Shown piece after piece: positions 46,260 to 54,689 of a stretch of 64,000 nt of DNA. Origin of the DNA: Coriobacteriaceae bacterium (GTDB taxonomy: Bacteria; Actinomycetota; Coriobacteriia; Coriobacteriales; Eggerthellaceae); contig SUUE01000001.1 of the NCBI GenBank assembly GCA_015062685.1, forward strand, positions 209,704 to 273,703, read 5' to 3'. Every line of letters starts with the position of its first letter. Position 1 is the stretch's first letter. The position numbers and the translations under genes were made by a program. Under the pieces are notes generated by a model. It was not told the DNA's origin. It searched no databases and saw only the letters and a list, made by a program, of their open reading frames with translations.

Positions 46260-46409
46260 GCGCCGAGCGTAGCTGAGCGGTCTTACAGCGCAAGGTGCCG
46301 CAAGTTTACGTTGCGTGGCGCGGTTCTTGCCGGGTGCTTGCAGGTTTGTGCGGCGTAGCCGACGGGAACGGGGCCCGAACCTTACACGATTCCAGCGGCG
46401 GCGCGGCTG

Positions 46410-47162
46410 CTAAGCGTTGCGGGACTGACGTTTCGCGATGAAATGGAGCACGAGGGCCACGACGAAGACGCCGAAGAGGATGCCCGCGGAATCGATGAGC
46501 ACGTCAGTGGGTTTGCCCGTGCGGCCGGGCACGAAGAGCTGGTGGATCTCGTCGCCGGCGGCGTAGATGGTCGCGAACGCCCAGGCCGCGGCGCAGAGCC
46601 GCTTGATGTGCGGGCCCAGGTCGGCGATGCGCGCGAGCGCGTGACGGGCGAGCTGGCGGCGCTTCACCTGCACGAGCAGGTTGAGCACGAGCGCGCCGAG
46701 GGCGGCGTATTCGAGGAAATGCGCGGTCTTGCGCACGGGATGGTTGAGCAGGTGCTGCCAGTAGAGCTGGTCGTCGGGCGACATCTGGTCGTAGCCGGGC
46801 ACGATGAAACCGACGATGTGCCATACGACGCCGAGGCTGAGCGCGTCCGACTCGTCGGCCGGGCGGGCGGACATGTAGAAGATGAAGACGCACATGGCGA
46901 GAACGGCGACTGCCGAGATGATCAGCGGCACCCACGACGCACTGGTGCGAGCGGTCTGCTGGGCGGGCGCCTGTGGCTGGGTGAGCGCCTGTGGCTGAGC
47001 GGGCGCCTGCAGCTGGGCGGGTGCTTGCGCCCCCGTCTGCGTTTCTGCCGCAGTCTGCATTTCAGCCTCAGCCTGCGTTGCTGCCCGACCCTCAGCCTGC
47101 ATCTGCGCTGTTGTCTGCTCCCCTGCCTGCATCTGCGCCTTGTTCTTCTCCTGCTGACCCAC
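46410..47162 (-). CDS. VanZ family membrane protein
   Basis: An N-terminal cytoplasmic Gln/Ala-rich stretch of about 65 residues (repeats of QAPAQPQALTQ type) precedes a VanZ domain. The domain has four helices with PVRKTAHFLEYAALGALVLNLL and DEIHQLFVPGRTGKPTDVLIDSAGILFG. VanZ proteins are linked to envelope traits such as teicoplanin resistance or polymer export, but mostly lack a known activity. The ORF track begins inside repeat copy d; I use the GTG at 47162 (GAAAGAGA upstream), giving 250 aa, though the start is not firm. Confidence 0.8.
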   Translation of the reverse strand: MGQQEKNKAQMQAGEQTTAQMQAEGRAATQAEAEMQTAAETQTGAQAPAQLQAPAQPQALTQPQAPAQQTARTSASWVPLIISAVAVLAMCVFIFYMSARPADESDALSLGVVWHIVGFIVPGYDQMSPDDQLYWQHLLNHPVRKTAHFLEYAALGALVLNLLVQVKRRQLARHALARIADLGPHIKRLCAAAWAFATIYAAGDEIHQLFVPGRTGKPTDVLIDSAGILFGVFVVALVLHFIAKRQSRNA

Positions 47163-47233
47163 GCGTTCTCTTTCCCAGTTGCTCGTGAAATGTCGAGTTG
47201 GCACTTTACCACGAAGTCGGCGGCGATGCGGCA

Positions 47234-47439
47234 TGGCAGGATTCCCCGCTATTCTGAAAAATGAAGAGTTTGATCCAGCGAAAACGGGTTTCGCGGCAGG
47301 ATATGGCGCTAGTCTGAAGAGTATTTCCCCGATATGGGCGATTTGTGGCAGGATCTGGCTCTAGTCTGAAGGATTTTGCTCTCTGGTCTTCAGACTAACG
47401 GGAATTCCTGCCACGAAACGCGATTTCTCTGGATGGAAG
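47234..47439. repeat. Modular ~205-bp intergenic element, copy d
   Basis: Direct boxes at 47234, 47294 and 47346 (spacings 60, 52), an inverted box from 47388 (CTTCAGACTAACGGGAATTC) and the mirror segment ending TGGATGGAAG. Same sub-type as c and e. It lies between the VanZ start and the zinc-ribbon gene's 3' end. Confidence 0.92.
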
Positions 47440-47524
47440 TTCGTTGGCGTGATTGCGAGGGCAACGGGAAGCGCCCTGCGGTTTAGGGCCGCGGGGCGCT
47501 TGATTGATCGGGGCTCTTTCGAGC

Positions 47525-47547
47525 GGACGCGCGGAGCGCGCCCCTAC
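47525..47547. repeat. GTAGGGGCGC-type short palindrome (type A)
   Basis: Same 23 bases as at 2341. It lies between repeat copy d and the 3' end of the zinc-ribbon gene; no other signal in this gap. Confidence 0.75.
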
Positions 47548-47596
47548 AAACCGCATGCGACAACGGGCGGGCGCATGGCTCTCGCTGGGCGCGCGT

Positions 47597-48733
47597 CTAC
47601 TTGGCGTAGATGAGCTCGAAGGGGCCGCCGACGTCGAAGAGGACGCCGCTCAGGTCGGTGGGCCAATAGCGGTTGGCCTTGGCTGCGTCGGGCTCGATCG
47701 CGATGAGCACGTGCTGGCCGTCGAGCTTGGCGAGCGCGGCCTTGTCGCCCTGGCCGAGGTTGAAGGCCTTGACGGCCTTGGGCGTGGCGGTGGCGTCGCC
47801 GGGGTAGATGCCGTTCACCTGCACGGCCGGGTTAACCTCGAGCCAGATGAGCTGGGTGTTGTCCTTCTCGAAGCCCTTCAGGTTGGGATCGACTTGCTTG
47901 GCGCGCTCGGCGTTGGTAGTCACGTGGAGCGTGCCCTCGAGAACGAGCTTGCCCTGGCCCTCGGCCTTCTTGCGCGCCTCGGCCGCGACGTCGGCGGTGC
48001 CGGAGCTGGCGCTGCTCGCGGACGGGCTCGAGGCGGACGAAGACGTGGACGAAGAGGCCGACGAAGAGGTTGCGGAACTGGACGCGGTCGAGCTCGCGGC
48101 CGAAGAGGATGCGGCGGACGATGACGCAACCTGCGAAGATGCGGATGCAGATGTCGAGGCAGATGCGGCTGCGGAGGACTTCGAGCTACTGCCGCCCATG
48201 AGCACGACGCCCACGATGACCGCGATAATCACGACGAGCACGACAATGCCCACGATGATGCCGATGATCTTGCCGTTCCCCTTGCCCTGCGGCTGGCCGC
48301 CGCGCGGACCGCCGGGGGCGCCGGGGCCGCCCGCGCCGGGGGCTCCGGGAACGCCGTAAGGATAGCCTGCGCCGGGGGCTTGGTACTGGGCGTTGGGCGT
48401 GGCCTGGTAGCCGCCGTTCGCGACGTCGCCCTGGGGAGCGTAGGTCGTGGGCATGACCTGCGTGGCGCCCATGCCGTAGAGGCCTTGCTGGGCGGCAGCG
48501 TCGTTGGGAAGCGCCTGGGTCTCGGGCGCCGGAGCGGGCGCGGGCGTTGCCTGCGCGGCGGCTTCGGGAATAGCCTGGGTCGCGGCTGCGGGCATGGCCT
48601 GCGTCTCGGCCGCCGGCATGGCCTGGGTGGGCTCGGCAGCAGGCGCCGACGTCATGCCGGACGTGTCGGCTCCGCATTCGCCGCAGAATTTCACACCGTC
48701 ATTGAGCTTGGCTCCGCATTGCGTGCAAAACAT
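47597..48733 (-). CDS. Zinc-ribbon membrane protein with Ser/Ala-rich stalk
   Basis: 378 aa. A four-cysteine zinc ribbon (CTQCGAKLNDGVKFCGECG) is followed by a Pro/Ala/Gly-rich cytoplasmic stretch with repeats of the xTQAMPAA type (about 25-150). One membrane helix follows (IIGIIVGIVVLVVIIAVIVGVVLM), then a Ser/Ala stalk of about 65 residues, then an outer domain of about 130 residues (KLVLEGTLHVTTNAERAKQVDP...). Same design as the protein at 33241, different outer domain. Function unknown; membership of a family of membrane proteins with interchangeable outer domains is an inference. Confidence 0.8.
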   Translation of the reverse strand: MFCTQCGAKLNDGVKFCGECGADTSGMTSAPAAEPTQAMPAAETQAMPAAATQAIPEAAAQATPAPAPAPETQALPNDAAAQQGLYGMGATQVMPTTYAPQGDVANGGYQATPNAQYQAPGAGYPYGVPGAPGAGGPGAPGGPRGGQPQGKGNGKIIGIIVGIVVLVVIIAVIVGVVLMGGSSSKSSAAASASTSASASSQVASSSAASSSAASSTASSSATSSSASSSTSSSASSPSASSASSGTADVAAEARKKAEGQGKLVLEGTLHVTTNAERAKQVDPNLKGFEKDNTQLIWLEVNPAVQVNGIYPGDATATPKAVKAFNLGQGDKAALAKLDGQHVLIAIEPDAAKANRYWPTDLSGVLFDVGGPFELIYAK

Positions 48734-48907
48734 GATGCACCTCGTTTCGTCGCGGTTTGACGTAATTCGAACTCATGCGCTTAGTGTATCGCCTGTAGGG
48801 GCCTTTTGACGGATGGGCAGCGTGTCAATGAGGTAACAGAATGCGGGCGCCAAGGGCGAATGCGTTGGTGTTGCATTTGGGCGTGCCCCGCGCGCAGGCG
48901 TGGATGA

Positions 48908-48930
48908 GGACGCGCGGAGCGCGCCCCTAC
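48908..48930. repeat. GTAGGGGCGC-type short palindrome (type A)
   Basis: Same 23 bases as at 2341. It lies in the 530-base gap between the zinc-ribbon gene and the DUF4422 gene, a gap otherwise filled mainly by element copy e. About 48740-48900 shows nothing recognisable beyond a GTAGGGGCC fragment. Confidence 0.75.
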
Positions 48931-49028
48931 AGGGCGGATGCGAGTCGGACTTCGGAAGTGGCGCGTGAGGTGCGTCGCGCGAGCGTATCGAGAAGGAACG
49001 GGTCAGCCTGGGTTGGCGATGGCTTGGC

Positions 49029-49233
49029 TGGCAGGAATTCGCGCTAGTCTGAAAAAATCGCAGTTCGATCCAGCGAAACGGCGTTTCATGGCAGGATATT
49101 GCGCTAGTCTGAAGGCTATTTCCCCATTTCGAACGATTTGTGGCGGGATGTGGCGCTAGTCTGAAAGAATTTGCTCGTTTGGCTTCAGAATAGCGGCATA
49201 TCCTGCCATGAAACGCAAATTCTTTGGATTGAA
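49029..49233. repeat. Modular ~205-bp intergenic element, copy e
   Basis: Direct boxes at 49029, 49089 and 49141 (spacings 60, 52), an inverted box from 49183 (CTTCAGAATAGCGGCATATC) and the mirror segment ending TGGATTGAAG. It ends 34 bases from the DUF4422 gene's stop. Confidence 0.92.
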
Positions 49234-49266
49234 GTCGGTTCGGAACGCACGCGAAACGACGTGCGG

Positions 49267-50088
49267 TTAGAAGCTCTGGTCGTACTTCTTGTTGAAGAGC
49301 TTGGCGGCGAGGAAGGCGGAACCCTTCTTGGCCCAGTTGACGGGCTCCATGTCCTTGACGGGGCGCTCGACGGACGGGATGGCGTTCGTGTCGAGCCAGG
49401 TGTCGAGGAGGAACTCGGAGAGGCGACCGGGGCAGCGGGCCTCGAAGGCAGACAGGCCGGCGTAGTCGAATTCGCGCTCGACTTGGCCGATGATCGGGAA
49501 AAGCCAGGTCATGTAGGCGTCGAAGAGATCGCGGCGCATGACGAACATGTTGAACATGTGCGCGCGCGTGCCTTCGAGGCGAGCGCGCAGGGCTGGAGCG
49601 CATTCGGGCGCGAGATCCTCGACGGTGGCGATAAGCAGGTCGAGGTGCTCTTGGCGGAAGGTGTGCGCGTAGTGGCTGCCGACGGACTCGATGACGTAGT
49701 TGCGCTGGCGCGGGAGGATGACGGGCGCTTGCGCGAGGAGCTCGCGGGCCTCGGCGGTCGTGAGCGTGCCGAAGTCGCCGGAGCCGGCGAAGTGACGGCG
49801 GTAGTGCACGAGACCGATGGCGTCAGGCGCGTCGGGCGCATCGGGCGTATCGGGCACCGCGCAGAGGCTCTTCCAGGCCCAGTAGGCAACCGTGAGCTCC
49901 GAAAGGTGCGGATTGAGCGCGGAGAGGCCTTCGCCAGCAGCGCCGCATTCGTCATCACGCGCGAAACCCGGGATGGTTTCGCGGCCCAGGGCGCCGGCCT
50001 GCACGGGAATGTACATGGCGTCCGACGGCATGCGGTAGGGCTTGTGCGCCGCGACCGCGATGGCGACCGTGTTTCCCAACGACGTCAC
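49267..50088 (-). CDS. DUF4422 family protein (capsule/polysaccharide biosynthesis, glycosyltransferase-like)
   Basis: 273 aa, soluble. AVAAHKPYRMPSDAMYIPVQAGA at the N-terminus, NPHLSELTVAYWAWKSL, IGLVHYRRHF, VILPRQRNYVIESVGSHY and HMFNMFVMRRDLFDAYMTWLF are the ordered DUF4422 blocks. Proteins of this family sit in capsule and teichoic-type clusters and are predicted glycosyltransferases. The start is GTG at 50088, with AGGGG 6 bases upstream, 9 bases after the stop of the membrane protein gene, so the two are one operon. Confidence 0.85.
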   Translation of the reverse strand: MTSLGNTVAIAVAAHKPYRMPSDAMYIPVQAGALGRETIPGFARDDECGAAGEGLSALNPHLSELTVAYWAWKSLCAVPDTPDAPDAPDAIGLVHYRRHFAGSGDFGTLTTAEARELLAQAPVILPRQRNYVIESVGSHYAHTFRQEHLDLLIATVEDLAPECAPALRARLEGTRAHMFNMFVMRRDLFDAYMTWLFPIIGQVEREFDYAGLSAFEARCPGRLSEFLLDTWLDTNAIPSVERPVKDMEPVNWAKKGSAFLAAKLFNKKYDQSF

Positions 50089-50097
50089 AATGCACCC

Positions 50098-51861
50098 CTA
50101 CTGCTGCGGCGCGAAGCTGAAGACCTTGAAGGTCTTGCCCATGACGGAATCTTTGATCTCATCAACCACCCGCATCTCGGCAGCGGGGTTGTAATGCTCT
50201 CGGACGTATTGCAGAACGTGCTTGGCGTACTTATCGCTCACACCCACCATGTAGACCTTATCGCTCTTCGCGAGGCTCTCCATAACGCCGCCATCAAGAC
50301 CGGTGTATTCCGACAGAGCCTCGTCGTAGAACGCGGCGCCATATTCCCAACCGCCCATCGACTGCGTCGCGCGCGTGATCTCGCGCGAGGGCAGGCATCG
50401 CCTCAGGTACATCTCTTCCCTCACCCGAATGACGTTGTAATCAAGCGCAAACGAGCAATCCGCATGCTCCTTCTGGTAGTTCAGCAGCTGGCTGTTCCCC
50501 TCGTCACTCTTTCCGAAAATCGCCTCGACGGTGTCGACGTCGGGCGACCCGATGGCGCCCATGTACGTTGCGAGCGTCACGACGAACGCGAGCAGCGCGC
50601 CCGCGGCGAACGTGCCGGCGCCCGTCGCAGCGTGCGCGGCCCTCGGGCTGAACGGCCCGCCCGCGCCAACGAGCACCGCCAGCGCGATGACGCTGAACAT
50701 CCATATCGGGTACTCGACGCGCAGGAGGATCCGGCCGGACATCGCGATGAAGAGCAGCTCGGCGAACGTGATCACGACCATGGCCAGGCAGGCGAGCCGC
50801 TCGAACCGCGGCGACCTGCGCCATGCGCCGTACAGCATCATGAGCACCGCCACGACGGCGAGCGTCATATACGGCCTCGCGCCGAGACGCATCACGTACT
50901 CCGCGCAGGTCTGGAGCACGCGACCCGCCGACATGCCGGGCTCGACGCACACGATGTCGGCGATTTCCTGCAGCTTCTCCGCGGTGAAGAAGCCCGTGTC
51001 GTTCGCCGTCCAGTTCTGCACCATCCAGTAGTCGTTCTCCGACACGCCGATCACCGCGAGCTGGTCGGCAACCTCATCGTAAGGCCTGATCGGATAGTAG
51101 TCGTACATGTCCGAGCGCGGGTTCGTAATGTCGTCCCAGTTCTTCCACTGGGGCTGCTGCATGATCGCGAACGACGTGGCCGCTAACGCCAGGCAGCACG
51201 CCGCAGCCACGGCAATCGGCACGAAAAGCCGCAGCCTCTCGCCCACGCGCAGATCGCGCATGCGCATGAACGCGACGACGCACAGCACGAGCAGCGCCGG
51301 GCCGCAAAGCGCCACCGCCTTCAGGCGAAGGAGGCTCGCGAGGCACATGAACAGGACGCCCACGACCGTGGTGGCCGGCGTGAAGCGCCGCTCGAAGAGC
51401 TGTACGGACAAGATGATCATGCCCGCGCACGCCAGGATGGCCGTGACGACGGTGAAGTTTATGTACTGCGTGCAGTAGGGAACGCCGAACAGCACGGTAA
51501 TCGCAGTGACGCCGAGCGCACCGCCGATGTTCAGGTGCCCGATCGCGTAATAGAGGATGACGAACGTAGCGGCGATCGAAAGCACGATCTCGACGATGAT
51601 GAAATAGTTGGGCCCCCAGGGCAGCACGTCGAACAGGAAGCTCACGAACGCCGAGAACCACGGATGGATGAACAGGGAGTAACCGCTATCGGGGTATGAG
51701 TTGCTGAGCAAGATGGAAATGGCCCAATCGTCATCGGTGCCCTGCGGGGAGAACAGCAGCTGAATCCAGAACGCAAGCAACGAGAGCGCAATCGCGAACG
51801 CCGCGCGCTTCCCCCGGCTTTCCTTGAGCAACTCGAAGTATTCCTTTGCCAGCTGACCCAA
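50098..51861 (-). CDS. Polytopic membrane protein, possible GT-C type glycosyltransferase
   Basis: 587 aa. About eleven helices fill residues 20-435. QGTDDDWAISILLSNSYPDSGYSLFIHPWFSAFVSFLF between the first two helices carries an acidic Asp-Asp-Asp loop of the kind seen in GT-C enzymes. A soluble outer domain of about 150 residues closes the protein (HADCSFALDYNVIRVREEMYLRRCLP...KTFKVFSFAPQQ). It begins with TTG at 51861. With the DUF4422 gene after it and the polysaccharide exporter genes divergent from it, a role in assembling a surface glycan is likely. The precise reaction cannot be read. Confidence 0.65.
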   Translation of the reverse strand: MGQLAKEYFELLKESRGKRAAFAIALSLLAFWIQLLFSPQGTDDDWAISILLSNSYPDSGYSLFIHPWFSAFVSFLFDVLPWGPNYFIIVEIVLSIAATFVILYYAIGHLNIGGALGVTAITVLFGVPYCTQYINFTVVTAILACAGMIILSVQLFERRFTPATTVVGVLFMCLASLLRLKAVALCGPALLVLCVVAFMRMRDLRVGERLRLFVPIAVAAACCLALAATSFAIMQQPQWKNWDDITNPRSDMYDYYPIRPYDEVADQLAVIGVSENDYWMVQNWTANDTGFFTAEKLQEIADIVCVEPGMSAGRVLQTCAEYVMRLGARPYMTLAVVAVLMMLYGAWRRSPRFERLACLAMVVITFAELLFIAMSGRILLRVEYPIWMFSVIALAVLVGAGGPFSPRAAHAATGAGTFAAGALLAFVVTLATYMGAIGSPDVDTVEAIFGKSDEGNSQLLNYQKEHADCSFALDYNVIRVREEMYLRRCLPSREITRATQSMGGWEYGAAFYDEALSEYTGLDGGVMESLAKSDKVYMVGVSDKYAKHVLQYVREHYNPAAEMRVVDEIKDSVMGKTFKVFSFAPQQ

Positions 51862-52011
51862 CTCTATAATCCCCCATCAAAAGCAGCACCTGACTGCAAC
51901 GGTTATACGTAGCGCAATCATTCTACCCTCAAGGCATCGCCGCCTGTACGAGAATGAAGTCAAGCGGGCCCCGCATAACGCCGCAAGCGCAGAAAGACGC
52001 CATGCGGGTAT

Positions 52012-52020
52012 GGTAGAATC
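52012..52020 (+). promoter_or_regulatory. Extended -10 promoter for the exporter genes
   Basis: TGGTAGAAT (in TATGGTAGAAT), 57 bases before the TTG start. Matches the rimP promoter core. Confidence 0.5.
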
Positions 52021-52076
52021 GGCAGGATTCGCTAAGGGCCACCGCACAAACGGGGCCAAGCATTAGGAGGAAACGC

Positions 52077-52895
52077 TTGGGCACTCTGGGCTCAATCCTT
52101 AAGGACAACTGGGAATGGCGAGGGCAGATATTCAACCTGGCCATCTTCGACCTTAAGAAGAAAGCGCGCGGCGCTGTGCTCGGCTGGGCATGGCTGCTCA
52201 TCAAGCCGACGATATACATGGCCGTCTTCTGCTTCGCACTCGCGATCGGCCTGCGCGGCGGGGGCGGCGACCCAACCTCCTACCCCTACTTCATGTGGCT
52301 CATCTCGGGCCTCACGCCGTGGTTCTTCATGGAGGAAATGATCGGCTCCGGCTCCGACGCCCTCCACAAGTACCCTTACCTGGTTAACAAGATGAAGTTC
52401 CCGCTGTCCGGAATCTCGACGCTCTACGCGCTTTCGAACTTCATCATCAACCTCGCGCTCATGGTCATACTGCTGATCGTATACGTAGCCGTGGGCATGC
52501 CTATCGACATCTACCTGCTGCAGATCCCGATCATCATGCTGCTCATGTTCGTCTTCTTCGACTTCTTCAGCATCCTGTGCTCGCAGCTCTCGGCGATCAG
52601 CCGCGACTTCTCCAACATGATGAAGATCTTGGCCATGCTGCTCTTCTGGGTGTCGGGCATCATCTTCGACACGAGCAACCTCGTGGAGATGGGATTCGGC
52701 TGGTTCGACACGGCTATGCTGTTCAACCCCGTCACGTTCTTCTGCGCCGCCATACGCGGGGCAACGTGCACCAAGACCTTCTTCTGGGACGACCCCGCCC
52801 TGCTGGGGTGCTTTGCCATCGTGTTCGTACTCACCGTCGTCATGGCGACGATAGTGTACAAGCGCTTCAACGAGGAGGTGGCAGATGTCCTCTAG
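52077..52895 (+). CDS. ABC-2 type polysaccharide export permease (TagG/Wzm-like)
   Basis: 272 aa with six helices. An amphipathic N-terminus (LKDNWEWRGQIFNLAIFDLKKKARGAVLGWAWLLIKPTIYMAVF) is typical of TagG and Wzm, and FMWLISGLTPWFFMEEMI and the C-terminal FNPVTFFCAAIRG are family-like. The start is TTG at 52077 with AGGAGG exactly 6 bases upstream. It overlaps the ATPase gene by 11 bases. It exports an undecaprenyl-linked polymer; which one is not shown. Confidence 0.85.
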   Translation: MGTLGSILKDNWEWRGQIFNLAIFDLKKKARGAVLGWAWLLIKPTIYMAVFCFALAIGLRGGGGDPTSYPYFMWLISGLTPWFFMEEMIGSGSDALHKYPYLVNKMKFPLSGISTLYALSNFIINLALMVILLIVYVAVGMPIDIYLLQIPIIMLLMFVFFDFFSILCSQLSAISRDFSNMMKILAMLLFWVSGIIFDTSNLVEMGFGWFDTAMLFNPVTFFCAAIRGATCTKTFFWDDPALLGCFAIVFVLTVVMATIVYKRFNEEVADVL

Positions 52896-53685
52896 CTTCA
52901 CCGCAGAAGAACAGCAGCTGCTCTCCGAGCTGGGCAAGCACGACGCCACGAGCGACGAGCTGGCAGTGCGCTTCGACCACGTGACGAAGATCTACCGCCT
53001 GTACAAGAACGACCGCGGGCGCTTCTTCAGCCTCATAAAGCGCAACAACAAAGCGTTCGTGGGCGAGGTGCGCGCGAGCGACGACCTATCATTCGAAGTG
53101 CGCAAGGGCGAGGCCGTGGCCCTCATCGGGCGCAACGGCGCAGGAAAGTCGACGGCCCTGAAGATGGTCACGGGCGTATGCCACCCCACCTCGGGAACCG
53201 TGGAGGTGAACGGCCGCGTGAGCGCCCTGTTGGAGCTGACGGCCGGCTTCGACGGCCAGCTGACGGGACGCGAGAACCTGGAGCTGCGCAGCCAGATAAT
53301 CGGCATGAGCCGCGAGGAATTCAAGAACGTCGTGGAACCTGCGGTAATCGAGTTCGCCGAGCTGGGCCTCTACATCGACCAGCCCATGAAGACGTATTCG
53401 AGCGGTATGAAGGCGCGCCTGGGCTTCGCGCTGGCAGCGTCGATCGACCCCGACATTCTCGTCGTAGACGAGGCCCTTTCCGTGGGCGACCGCAACTTCC
53501 AACGCAAGTGCATCGACCGGATGCGCGAGATCATGAGCCAGGAAGGCGTGACCGTCCTGTTCGTCACGCACGACTCGAACTCGGCAAGGGAATTCTGCAC
53601 CCGCGGCATCGTCCTCGAGCAAGGCCGCAGCATCTATGAAGGCGGGATCGACGAGGCGATTGCGTACTATGAGGAGCATTGCTAA
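52885..53685 (+). CDS. ABC transporter ATP-binding protein for polysaccharide export (TagH/Wzt-like)
   Basis: 266 aa. Walker A LIGRNGAGKSTALKMV, an ELTAGFDGQLTGRENL stretch specific to the polysaccharide/teichoic subfamily, signature YSSGMKARLGFALA, Walker B ILVVDEALSVGD, H-loop FVTHDSNS. There is no C-terminal carbohydrate-binding extension, so it is TagH-short rather than a long Wzt. Coupled to the permease. Glycosyltransferase genes expected next are cut off by the low-GC island. Confidence 0.88.
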   Translation: MSSSFTAEEQQLLSELGKHDATSDELAVRFDHVTKIYRLYKNDRGRFFSLIKRNNKAFVGEVRASDDLSFEVRKGEAVALIGRNGAGKSTALKMVTGVCHPTSGTVEVNGRVSALLELTAGFDGQLTGRENLELRSQIIGMSREEFKNVVEPAVIEFAELGLYIDQPMKTYSSGMKARLGFALAASIDPDILVVDEALSVGDRNFQRKCIDRMREIMSQEGVTVLFVTHDSNSAREFCTRGIVLEQGRSIYEGGIDEAIAYYEEHC

Positions 53686-54068
53686 AAACCGCCCACCTCA
53701 CAGCGACGCGTAAAACGCCCCCATCGTCACCGCTACTCCTTTGGCAGATTAGCCGTTCATCAGGCTATATAAGAGCACCCGTATCGCGACGGAGTGGCAT
53801 TCAATCGAATATAGAATCATGTACGCTACATGCCACAATAACCAGACGCTCACGCACGATGTCACTCGCAAGCATGGTAGCTATGCGCGTACAATGCTCT
53901 TGACTTATGTAGGAGCCGTCCCAATGCGCCCGGCCATCATCGTCACCCGCGAATAATCTTGACGCAATGGCGCCAGATGCACGGTTTGCTGAATATAACC
54001 CATAATCCAGTTGGCAAGGCTTTATGACACCTGCGACAACTAGCTAGCCTGCGTCGTTCACCAGTCTT
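53686..54068. other. Gene-free junction between exporter operon and low-GC island
   Basis: 383 bases without a convincing ORF on either strand. GC content drops along it. I saw no tRNA, direct repeat or integrase remnant that would mark an attachment site. Confidence 0.5.
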
Positions 54069-54689
54069 TCACTCAACATCATTCACGTTGACGAAAAGCT
54101 GTTCAAACTCCGATTCCGTATACGTGTATACGTTCCTGAAAAGATACCCCTCGAGCTTCTTTAAGCCAAATCTATCTATCCTGGTTTTGGCAAGCTTGCT
54201 CACTTGATCTTGAATAGCATCGAAATGCCGCTCACGCTTCGGTTCATCTGAAGCTCGTTTCCCACCGCTCCACGATTCGTCATAGTTTTTATTCTTGTTG
54301 TATACAAGAACGAAATCCAACTCTTCCCTAGCAGAAGAAACATGGAAGTTGCAGAGATCGGCAAGGACTATAGTGCTGTCGTATGCCTTTTTGAGAACCC
54401 CAAACGCCTCCTTGCTACTAATGTGCCCATTCTTAAACTCTATGATTATGCCCTTGCCGGCGTTGTCTACAAATAGAGCATCTGCCGAACACGCTTCTTC
54501 GCAGCACGAAAGCGTCTCAAAATACTTCGTTTTCAACATGTCCAAATCATACACGGGTAAGTTGGACTTCGTCATGTATTCATGCTGCATCCTATTTGAA
54601 CAATGATCATCCAAAGATGTATTGCTAAGCGTGCTGATACACGCGCATAGCATCGGGCAATCAAAGCTAATAGATGCCATATTCATCAT
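54069..54689 (-). CDS. Putative PD-(D/E)XK nuclease partner of the AAA ATPase
   Basis: 206 aa, low GC. CSADALFVDNAGKGIIIEFKNG gives the strand-turn-strand with Asp70, Glu84 and Lys86, the D-x13-E-x-K core of PD-(D/E)XK nucleases. A helix follows (SSKEAFGVLKKAYDS), then strands TIVLADL and DFVLVYN. The N-terminal 60 residues contain several cysteines (CPMLCAC, SCCEEAC). The C-terminal part has charged helices. Its start overlaps the ATPase 3' end by 23 bases, so they are translated together. I do not recognise the pair as a named defence system; Septu, Gabija and PARIS use different partners. Nuclease activity is a prediction from motif only. Confidence 0.6.
   Translation of the reverse strand: MMNMASISFDCPMLCACISTLSNTSLDDHCSNRMQHEYMTKSNLPVYDLDMLKTKYFETLSCCEEACSADALFVDNAGKGIIIEFKNGHISSKEAFGVLKKAYDSTIVLADLCNFHVSSAREELDFVLVYNKNKNYDESWSGGKRASDEPKRERHFDAIQDQVSKLAKTRIDRFGLKKLEGYLFRNVYTYTESEFEQLFVNVNDVE

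Noticed and set aside
53686-54068. A tRNA or att site at the left island edge
   Set aside because: I looked for cloverleaf-like pairings and for a short repeat shared with the 62.2 kb edge and found none.
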